From Gymnopus androsaceus JB14 (lineage: Eukaryota; Basidiomycota; Agaricomycetes; Agaricales; Omphalotaceae): a stretch of DNA of 64,000 nt. Every line of letters begins with the position of its first letter. Within the stretch, counting starts at the first letter, position 1. Location of the stretch: positions 480,147 through 544,146 of the forward strand of contig ML769391.1 in assembly GCA_009733575.1 (NCBI GenBank), read 5' to 3'. The translations under genes and the position numbers were made by a program. Below the pieces are notes generated by a model, which ran no database searches, was not told the DNA's origin, and saw only the letters and a program-made list of their open reading frames with translations. This document shows, piece after piece, positions 55,701 to 64,000 of this stretch.

Positions 55701-56190
55701 GTGAATCCCTGAAACAGCGGCCACACCCTGCAAGGAAACTGGATTTGCGAGCGACGGAATGGGTACATGAAGTAAAGTACTGATAAATTCGTGGGAGGGA
55801 GGGTAATGCGAAAATACGAAACGACTCTAAGAGCTCAAGAGATCAGAATCTAGTAAGTACACACACACTGAGAGTTCGAGAGTTCAGAAAGGGTACCCTC
55901 AAGACTCTCTACACAATAAGTACAATATAAAACAAGACAAGGATGATGATGGATGCAGAGCTGAGCACCTGAGTCAGAAAAGGGCAGGCAACCTGCAAGC
56001 GTGCGGAGCGTACCTGACTGACTAGAGCCTCACCAACGGAAAGAAGAATGGGTCTGAGGCGCGCGGAACGTACACTGACCTGTTGGTGAGAATGGGAGAG
56101 AGAGAAAGAGAAGCTAAAGTCTCTTACAACTTACCTTGCCGATTAGATTTTTGTAAACAACTTTTTGAATCCAATCAACACCGGTAAGCT
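55640..56190. other. Unmatched segment between the two DUF7702-like units
   Basis: Flanked by two similar short pieces (GTGATG.ATCCTT.GACTTTCC at about 55600 and 56198). The interior has GAGAGTTCGAGAGTTC, an A-rich polyadenylation-like part near 55918 and several GCG..GAACGTAC motifs. It could be a solo LTR or other insertion; no open frame. Confidence 0.35.
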
Positions 56191-56369
56191 CCTCCAGTGA
56201 TGCATCCTTGGACTTTCCATGTATCCGCTTTTCGGTTCCATCTTAGAATCTGAACAGCAATTGTCGCAGAGACGTGATATGCGAAATCACTTTTCGCTGG
56301 CGCCTTTGATCGACTGTCACTGGCAACACCAAAGCTACTGGCTCGAGTCTAGCATTTGTCCAGATAATT

Positions 56370-58030
56370 TGAAGAGTCCAAGAAACCCGGCTAAAGAAAA
56401 ATTAGCAAACGTTCGATTCAAATGGGGAGAGCCTCGAGACTCAAGAAATTTGGAAAGTTGGAAAGTCGGAGTACTGAGCTCCAGTGTTGCCCATCAGCAA
56501 AGCCTAGCAAAGCGGAGATTGTGGCGGTTCATACAGTCAAATAAGCAGTGGCTAAAGGCTCTCAACTAGCGTGAAAAGGTAGATTCATTCAACGTGCTGT
56601 GCAGATTGAGCGCAGAATATGGGTGAGCGCAGTCCCGACTCCCATGGCTCCGTCGGAGGTCGAACATTTCCCGACGGTCCGATCAACCGATCTCAACATC
56701 TCAACACCTTAACACGCCCCTAGACAGCGACTGGCAAGCTAAGTATTTAAGTATCGATGGACGCGAATATCAGACACCTCGTCTCAATTCTCTTCCATCC
56801 ATGTCTTCTTCTTTTAACTTTGCAGCAGCTTTTGGCTGGCGCTCGGTCGCAGCAGCAGCAGTATTCGCTGTTCTCTACTCGCCTCTCGTGAGTCACTTTT
56901 ACTTATTGGATCTCTGCAAACTCGTAGACTAAAGGATTTCTCTCGATAAAGGCTGCATCTTTTTTATACTACATGATTCGAGAACGTCGAAGAGTCTTGT
57001 TCTCCCTCACGTTGTTTTGTATCCGTAAGTTTCTCATCATTTTTTCTTCTTTCGGCGCCTTTCGATATCTGACGATGATCTTCAATTCGAGTAGCCGCGT
57101 TTGTAATGCGTGCTATTTCAGCTGGGATTCCCAAGCGCTGGAGAGAATGAAGGCCTGTTCATCGCGACAGAAGTTTTTTTCTCTATCGGTTTCTTTGGTT
57201 TGCTTTATTCCGCATATAGTCTTGTCATGGACAGGTAAGAGCTAGTAGATCCATTAACAGTGTTCTTCATTACTGATTAAATCCTGTCTGTTAATAGGCT
57301 TGACTTTTGCGACAACCCGAACCTTCCTATCCCCATCATCGGCAACATCCTCTATCTAACTCAAAACCGTCGTTTATTCCGTATCGCGCTGCTCATCCCG
57401 ATGATATTGGGTATCGCTGGAATCAATGAGACATCATCCAACCCAGATAGTTCCACTGGAACTACACTACGCAAAGCCAGCACCATAGTGTTTTTGGTGC
57501 TCACGATTATCCAAGTTTTACAAACGGTGGTTTTGATTAAAGCTGAGCGCGAAGGTGTGTTTACTTATATTCCTCCACATTCACATCTAATTCTCGGTTC
57601 TAGGTGGAGACACATTGAAAAACACTCATCCTCCTTTGGTGCAACTCACGCTTCCATCTTATACGGAATCATCTCCCTCCTCCTCCTCATCCGTGAAATC
57701 TTCACCGTAGCCACCCTAAGCAACATTTCTGAAGCGAATAACGAGCATCTCTGGTACCCCCTTGTTGCTCTACCGGAATTCCTTTGTGTTATTATCTTTG
57801 CCATTCCTGGTGTTATCCCATCGAGAGAAGCACAGGAGGAGAAGGGCATACCGATGTATCAGAGGGGGACTGTTCCAGCGCGATAGAGGGATGACGACGA
57901 AACGAAACGAGCAAAAATTAATTTATATACTTACCGTACTCTTAATGCTTGAGGGTTTTGTGTCGTTATCATACTTTCCATGTATCCACTTTTTTTTTGT
58001 TCCATCTTGGAATTTAAACAGCATTTGTTC
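56370..58030. repeat. Tandem duplication unit 2 around DUF7702-like gene
   Basis: Second unit of the duplication described at 53990-55700, with promoter, gene and 3' flank all recognisable. Confidence 0.75.
56801..57886 (+). pseudogene. DUF7702-like membrane protein, frameshifted copy
   Basis: Nearly identical in plan to the gene at 54415-55513. An extra C in the run at 57130-57132 turns GIPSAGEN into a shifted reading with a stop soon after. Later, one C is missing just after the last intron (KHSSSF instead of KNTSSSF). Because of that deletion, reading straight through the unspliced 49-nt intron restores the frame of ASILYGIISLLLLIREIFTV to the end (REAQEEKGIPMYQRGTVPAR). It is either a pseudogene with an accidental compensating change or a gene with two indel errors. 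Confidence 0.65.
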
Positions 58031-58091
58031 AGACACTGGTCTCGTATAGTTACCTACAGTACATTGCATATGTGAATCATCACATGTGAAG

Positions 58092-60005
58092 TTAAAACGT
58101 CCTATTTTGAAAAGATATCCACACCCTATGCTGCGAAAGGTGCTTCATAAAATCATCCGTCGATATCTTCAACGCAGAAATCGACCGTCGGGGGTAATTT
58201 GGAGGTAGGTTTATTACGACGCAGGTCCATATTTGACCTTGGCTGTCGATGCGGAAGGTTATTGAGCACTGGGTGGGTAGGGTGTCAGTAGGAAGTAAAA
58301 GTAGAAGACTAGACTGCTCACAGATGGGTCCTCTCGAGACGAGTTGAATATCACGTCGAGTTGCTGGACAAGCATAACGAGGCTGTAGACACTGGGGTTT
58401 AAAGTGTCTTCCCTCCAGGTCTATAAACGGTGGCATTGCGGCACACGCTTGAGCGACGATCTTCCGTACGCGCTCGTGAAGAACATCGGACTTGGCGTCA
58501 AAGGTCTTACGCGTAAGATGAATAAGGTCTTCGAGTGAGCTACATGGAAGCCAGTCAACGCATGGTCGAAGGACAAGACGGTGAATTTAAAAAAACTCAC
58601 GTTTGTCTGCTAAAAGTCGTTATATCTTCCCCAAGACTTTCAACAGCAGATCCAGACTTGAGCTTGTATGGTATGGAGGGAAAGGTAAATGCATATGCGT
58701 CCTCCGGATTACCAGACATTAATTGAATTACTTTGTATCCATTTCGTGTCTGGCCACTTTGTGTTAAGATCGTGTACCAGGAATTTGCGCGGACAGGATC
58801 GACGGAGGGGGTAGTGTCGTAGTCTGTTAGTGAGATTGCGTGCTCTACTGGAGCCAGAGGAATAACCCAGCACGCCGAGTCTCCCGCAGAGCGAGCTGTA
58901 TCTCGGAATTCGGATTCGGAGCGGAGGGCATTGGCTGAGGAAGGAGTGAGAGTGGTCGTCCATCCTCGTTCGGCGTATTTATCCAAAGCACGTTGAAGGC
59001 TGAGACTTTCGTGCGGACGACCACGGAGTATAGCAACGGTTTCTTGCTCGGCAAAGGTGGCGAAAGGATAGAGGGCATAAGCGAACATGTAACTGATGAC
59101 ATTCATTACACAGGCTGAGTAGAGGAATATTAGTTGAGACTCAGATAGTATATCTTCTACTCACTTGAATGAAAATCCAAGATTACTTGCATCGTATTAT
59201 GGACGCAGGTTATTATCTGAATCTTTTTACCGTCAGAAGCTCTAACGAAGCTGTACACGTCCCAAATATTTCGAGAAGAGTACCCATCGCCCATAATCGG
59301 TGGTACAGGGACGTGTTGAGCCTGTTCAGACCTTCCTGCTTGAAAAGCGTCCTGGAAGGTCGGTTTCTGCTCTGGCCGAGGCTGGTACTCGTAGGAGATA
59401 CTTATCAAGAAGCCTGCGAGGAGCATGAACTCTATCCCTTATTTCAATGTTAATACAATATCAAGTACGAAATAAAAAGTACGAACCATTCTCTCACAAC
59501 ATAGAGGTCAAGATCTGAGTCCCAAACTGAAAGATCGAAGAATTGCAATGCTGTAGAGCCAGAAATGAGAGTATCTGTTTTGCGCTGGATTAGACGGAAG
59601 ATGTTGATTTCCTCTTCGGTAAAGTATGGCAATAGAATATGCTGTATACGATAGGCTTGTCGTTCGAAAGAGCAGACAGCGTAATGCAGCTCCCTGCATG
59701 CCAAAGAGTATCGATATCGGTCAATTGGCGAGAGGTTGCGAAGGATGAGATTTTGGGTAGCCAAAGGTCTTGAGAGCGATCGAGTTAGTTTCTCAGATGC
59801 TGATAGTGTAGAGAGCTTACAAAGGCCCCGTTCTTTCCTTCTTTACCGTCTGGTTTTCAGCATTCTTGAGTTCTGGCTGCTTTTTTCTCTGCTCGAGTTT
59901 GAAAATCCGCCGGAAATTCTCAAACTTTAAGAGGTGCTGGAGACAAAGATGGGTAGTAGCGAAGATGGAGGCGAATGTCCACAGAAGGCGGAGGATGCTA
60001 TACAT
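58092..60005 (-). CDS. Agaricomycete protein with nucleotidyltransferase-like GST..DLD motif
   Basis: Exon 1 is MYSILRLLWTFASIFATTHL and a basic stretch. The next exon begins QNLILRNLSPIDRYRYSLAC, similar in position to an F-box helix pair, then IQRKTDTLISGSTALQFFDL and SVWDSDLDLYV. The layout G-S-T, about 12 residues, D-x-D-L-D-L matches the core of minimal nucleotidyltransferases (hG[GS], Dh[DE]h). Later exons give YQPRPEQKPTFQDAFQAGRS, SYSSRNIWDVYSFV-type (GDGYSSRNIWDVYSFV), KKIQIITCVHNTMQVILDFH and VMNVISYMFAYALYPFATFA, then RALDKYAERGW. The final exons contain CLQPRYACPATRRDIQLVSR and end ISFQNRTF. I have seen many such proteins in mushroom genomes, annotated as hypothetical. Activity is unproven. 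A Met further up (60074) is possible. Confidence 0.68.
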
Positions 60006-60152
60006 GGTTGGCTTGCGGGGACAAGGACCACATGGATGCGCGCACGTGCAAACGCGATCGCGTGCTGATCTCAACGCGTCTAGGCATTCCGGCCGGCTCC
60101 TTTGTTTATTAATTGAATAATTCAGCTGGCATTCTTCTCTTCAAAAACCATC

Positions 60153-62195
60153 ATGGTATCGACTCGAGGTTCTCTTTTAGGCAAGCGTTCTCAGTCTGAG
60201 AATGATTCGACACTTTGCGACCAGCTTCAGACTCCTGAACCAACCCCAAAACGCTTAAAAACCACTGTCACAGTGCTCGACGGTGACCAAAATAAGGAAA
60301 ACATTCCTCCTCTCAACTTGACTCCAGTAAATGACGCTCAGGCTTCTCCGCCAACTAGTAGCAGAGCTGCTCGAGCTCTTCGTCGCAATGCTACCGAGCC
60401 TTTTATCACTCCTCCCCCCCGCGTTCGAGCTGGTACGTGTCTTTTCTTTCTACCACGTACATTACTGATTATTTCATAGCTCCGAAAAAAAGCGCTTCAT
60501 TCTCTGCGTCCTTTTCGAATCTCGCGATTGCCACACCGCCTCCTACACCTCTCACTTTACTGCCCTTCCACTGCTCGAGTTCGTGCTCTGTTTCGTGCTA
60601 CTTGCAACGACATGGTCTCCATGCCAAGTCGCGAAAATGAACGCGATATCATCACGGAATTCCTCATAACTTTCCTGAGTCGCTCTGACGCGATCTCGTT
60701 CCCCAGTCTCTACATTTCTGGCTCGCCGGGATGCGGTAAAACCACACTCATAAATTCTATTCTCGACTCCATGGCAAACGAGCTCGGTGAAACCAAAATT
60801 ATAAACGTCAATTGCATGTCTTTGAACAACATTGACGCGCTTTGGGATCGCTTGATCGACGAGTTTGACGGCGTCTTGCAGAAGAAACGCAAATCGGGAA
60901 CGAGAAAGGCCAAAGGCCGTGATTCTGTAGAGTCCATGTTGGAAGGAATGTCTGCTCGATGGTTCGTGTCTTCATTATTTTGCTTGCGCATAGCCATTAA
61001 CTGTCTCTGAAGTGTACTAGTGCTCGACGAAATGGATCATATCGCTTCCAATCCCCAATCGATTTCTTCCCTGTTGAACCTGGCCAAATCCGAGAGACTG
61101 TGTGTGGTCGGCATTGCCAATACCCATACTCTAACGAGCTCTCTGTCTTCCTCCTCTCACATCGGCACACTTCATTTCTCACCCTATACCTCTGCACAAC
61201 TGCTTCAAATCTTGCAATCGCGCTTGGCCACTCTTTCGAGTCCAGGACAAGCTAGCATCCCAGACGCAGACATGAAACAGTTTTTGCCTGTCGCCGCTAT
61301 GACTCTTCTGACCAAGAAAGTAGCAGCATTGACCGGAGATGTTAGAACTCTATTCGAGGTTTTACGAGGCGCGATCGACATGGCTGTTTCCTCAGCTTCG
61401 GCTGCCACTACTTCAAAAGTAGACGACGAAAGTTTCTTCGCCAATGCGGGACCTGTATGTTCAGTAACTCCAGCACATGTGCTCGCTGCGCTGAAGAGCT
61501 CCACTTCATCGAACCGGGGTGCATCTTTCACTCCACACGCACCAGCGACTTCAAACAGTGGAATCGTATCCAAGGTTGCTGAACTCGGTCTCCAAGCTCG
61601 ACTTGTCCTTCTCTCCATTCTGGCTGCGACCAAGAGAGTCGAAGCTGGTTTAACCATAGAACTTCGGAACTCGTCCTCTTCGTCGTCTATCACGCCAGAA
61701 TCCTCCTCTGCCAGTATCGACGGTGCCCATCTCCATACATACTACTCCCACATCCTCCGACGCGGCGGGGACAGTCTCTCAACTCCCGTTTCTCGGAGTG
61801 AGTTCTCGGACTTGCTAGGATTGTTGGAAGGTGTTGGTCTATTGGCTCTGAGCTCTTCTCAGACATCCCCGAAGAAGAAGAAAATGCGGTTTGGACGTTC
61901 GGCTTCTTTTGGTGCTGGACTCGGTGCTGGAGGTCGGAGTAGTGGCGGGATGTCGGAGGATGTACGGCTTGCGTCGGGTGTTTGGGCGGACGAAGTACTG
62001 AGAGGGCTTGGTGTTACTGCTTCGTCATCTTTAGATGCGGATGTCAACTGTGTTAGGGACGTCAAGGAGGAAGAGCTCTGTGCGATTTGGATGAGGGAAA
62101 ATGTGGCTTTGCGTAAAGAATTGAAGGCGATTGAGGCGAAGAGGAATGCTCGTAGTAAGGAGGGGATGTTCGTGGATGCGTCGTTGGATGAATGA
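60153..62195 (+). CDS. CDC6: CDC6-type AAA+ replication licensing ATPase
   Basis: CDC6 loads MCM helicase at origins with ORC and Cdt1. The N-terminal 110 residues are disordered, with CDK-type sites (TPEPTPKRLK, ATPPPTPLT) that fit regulation by cell-cycle kinases. The AAA+ core has ARVRALFRATCNDMVSMPSR, ERDIITEFL, ISGSPGCGKTTLINSIL (Walker A), IINVNCMSLNNIDALWDRLI, VLVLDEMDHIAS (Walker B, after an intron with acceptor CTGAAG), LCVVGIANTHTL (sensor 1) and VAALTGDVRTLFEVLRGAID (sensor 2 region). A winged-helix domain with Ser-rich and basic inserts (SPKKKKMRFGRS) ends MFVDASLDE. The only defect is an extra base near 60572, between LTLLPFH and ARVRALF; sequence error is likely for an essential gene. 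Confidence 0.88.
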
Positions 62196-62379
62196 AGAAG
62201 ACTTGGGGTTGTCCGCTTTTTTGGTTATCTTGGTTGCGATATGCTTTATCATTATGCTTACTACTATGCTTCGATGCGTACATGGGATATTCTTTATGCA
62301 CAATATATTCTTCCATTGCTCAATCGGGTTCACGTTTAGAAGATTTTATAACTGGTAGTACATAGTACATGGTGTTCAT

Positions 62380-63704
62380 TTACAGTAAATGCCTTTGAAC
62401 AATTACAGCCCTAGATCGCACAACGAATCGTCCAGCCGCTCGAAGTGGCTCGAACGCTGGATGTACTTCTACATCACGACGAGTAACACACTCCTCCTCA
62501 ACATCATAAGGATCCGTTTCCAGCACCAAAGTGACCATTTCCAAACCCGAATATCCGCACAATGCCTCTACAAGCCGGGCCCACAAATCAGAATGCTGTC
62601 CCATGTCAACCAGCAGATACGGCGAGCTAATATCGAAGGTTATGAATCGTACCGAAGAGCGGTTCCAGTCGATATCAAAAAACATGGTTTTTAATGCTGA
62701 AAGATAATCTGCAAGTTGATGCGGCGAGACCGGCAGTTTAAAGAGGATATCGCGCAAAACTACCATTCTGGAGTTAAACGGAGGATAACGGCCTGATCAT
62801 ATATCATGAGTTGAGCATAGTTGGAACTGAACATGCAAAGAAGCGTACCATCAGAAAGGTCGAAAACTTCGAAAATGTCGAGGGTTTTTAGCGTAGCTTC
62901 ATTGGCATCGGCAAGTTGAAGTATAGCGGGAACATGAAATTTGGCTGTACGGGCGACTAGCCGATGGAGATTGAGCAGTATAGGATGTAGGTGCTCGAGC
63001 AGGAATGGTGAGTGTAGTTCCGGCTCCGTACTCATCATATAGGCTAAAGATCGGATTGCCGAAAAGGAAGGGAGTGGTGCCTCAGGTATATCAAGAGACC
63101 TTTCGTTATAGCAGTCTAATGATAGAGACAACTCTTCCAGTTCAAGTTCTCCAGGTATGAGTTGAAAGCACTGCACAAGTTGTTCAAAAGTCACTTTTGT
63201 TAATACCAGCTTCTTCAACAGAGGGAATGTCCGCAAAGGCATCTGCTGAAGAAACGACGATGCCAAAGGACCCGAAGAGTGTGAAAGATCGAAGTTGAGT
63301 GCAGTGAGGGAGAGCTGCATACATGGCTGTGGGTTCTTCACTTCGGGATAGCGTATCTGAGATGTTTGAAAAGTAAGCCACGACCGGGATCGGCTGATAT
63401 GAAGGAGGGAAATGAAGGCTTGTTGAAGTAAACAAAAAGAGAAGCCATAAGGCCTGGATGTGGTAGTGCAACATCGATCGTGGCAAGGGCAGAACAGAAT
63501 CGGCTGAGCAATGTGTGTCCAAGATCGACAGACAAGGGTGCATCTTTCAAGATCTTTTGGAGAACCTGAAAGGAATTCTATGATATGACGAACGATGTCA
63601 TCCGGAAGCCATAACGGATTTGGTCTCGTCTTCCGGAGGATTTGGAATGTTTTTCCTGTGAGGCAAAGTTGACAGAGACTGCATTCAAGTGAGATACTAA
63701 TCAC
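62380..63704 (-). CDS. F-box protein of moderate length
   Basis: The F-box is NPLWLPDDIVRHIIEFLSGS, PKDLERCTLVCRSWTHIAQP, near the N-terminus. The remainder is leucine-rich (PLLKKLVLTKVTFEQLVQCF, LELEELSLSLDCYNERSLDI, LLNLHRLVARTAKFHVPAIL). A 57-nt intron near 62795-62850 joins FEVFDLSDG to RYPPFNSRMVVLRDILFKLP, and the gene ends RAVIVQRHLL. This is the typical mushroom F-box layout, probably an SCF substrate adaptor with unknown target. The start is uncertain: the frame opens at 63704, but an ATG at 63733 with a short leader is also possible. It is convergent with CDC6. Confidence 0.78.
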
Positions 63705-63733
63705 CTTTTGAGAGTCTCAGTACGGATCGACAT

Positions 63734-64000
63734 GGATGTATGATTTAAAAAGATGATTGACGCCGAGCAAGCGGTTTATAAGCGCTTGCCCTCAAAGGCG
63801 CGTTATTTGCGAAATCGGATTCAAGAAATCGTAGCACACCTCGAAATATCAGGAACATGCGTGTTGCTATATGCTGTTATTTAGTCGCCAAGAATCCTCA
63901 AATCACTTCAGGTTTTTTCGAGATGGCCTTGGGATAGCTTCCGTTTTTACAAACAGTCTTCGGAAACGTCTACTCCCTTTAAGTATATGATCCCAAAGTA
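63734..64000. other. Window end, no gene supported
   Basis: Upstream flank of the F-box gene. No coding feature could be recognised. Confidence 0.4.

Overview
The window looks like a draft-quality piece of nuclear genome from a mushroom-forming basidiomycete (Agaricomycetes). Genes are densely split by short GT-AG introns of about 45-70 nt. Several families are typical of that group: DUF6533 membrane proteins, a casein kinase I with a Cys-Cys tail, a Pleurotus-type lipoxygenase, P-loop GTPases with coiled-coil tails, and F-box proteins. No CRISPR, rRNA or convincing tRNA was seen.

Layout. 0-5.4 kb: a decayed tandem array of secreted type-B carboxylesterase copies on the minus strand. 6.2-10.1 kb: two plus-strand housekeeping-type genes, a Frag1/DRAM/Sfk1 membrane protein and a bifunctional 6-phosphofructo-2-kinase/fructose-2,6-bisphosphatase. 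11.3-17.5 kb: a roughly 3.05 kb direct duplication, each unit carrying a DUF6533 gene. 18.6-28.4 kb: a small mitochondrial-type protein, RAE1 copy 1, unresolved remnants, a DsbA-fold oxidoreductase, an F-box protein and a decayed casein kinase I. 28.9-33.1 kb: an AT-rich, gene-free nest of miniature inverted-repeat elements beside a Tc1/mariner-type transposase fragment. 33.5-38.1 kb: RAE1 copy 2 and an intact casein kinase I, i.e. a second RAE1/CK1 pair. 39.2-44.8 kb: a full ABCC transporter. 46.8-53.6 kb: a lipoxygenase and three related P-loop GTPases; one GTPase runs directly into the lipoxygenase. 54.4-57.9 kb: a tandem pair of membrane-protein genes. 58.1-63.7 kb: a protein with a nucleotidyltransferase-like motif, CDC6, and an F-box protein.

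One feature colours the whole annotation. Many otherwise well-conserved genes are broken by a single-base shift, often in a homopolymer: Frag1, PFK2, GTPase 1, lipoxygenase, CDC6, DUF7702 copy 2 and the carboxylesterase. In the lipoxygenase the frame-corrected reading ends in the C-terminal isoleucine expected of the family. I therefore suspect sequence indel errors in single-copy genes, and real decay in the multi-copy carboxylesterase and CK1 copies.

The most interesting locus is 46.8-49.8 kb. After removal of one G from a run of four, the coiled-coil tail of a GTPase reads in frame into the amino end of a lipoxygenase. As the sequence stands, the GTPase stop and a possible lipoxygenase start overlap as ATGA. 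Either reading is unusual. No complete defence system or biosynthetic cluster could be demonstrated.
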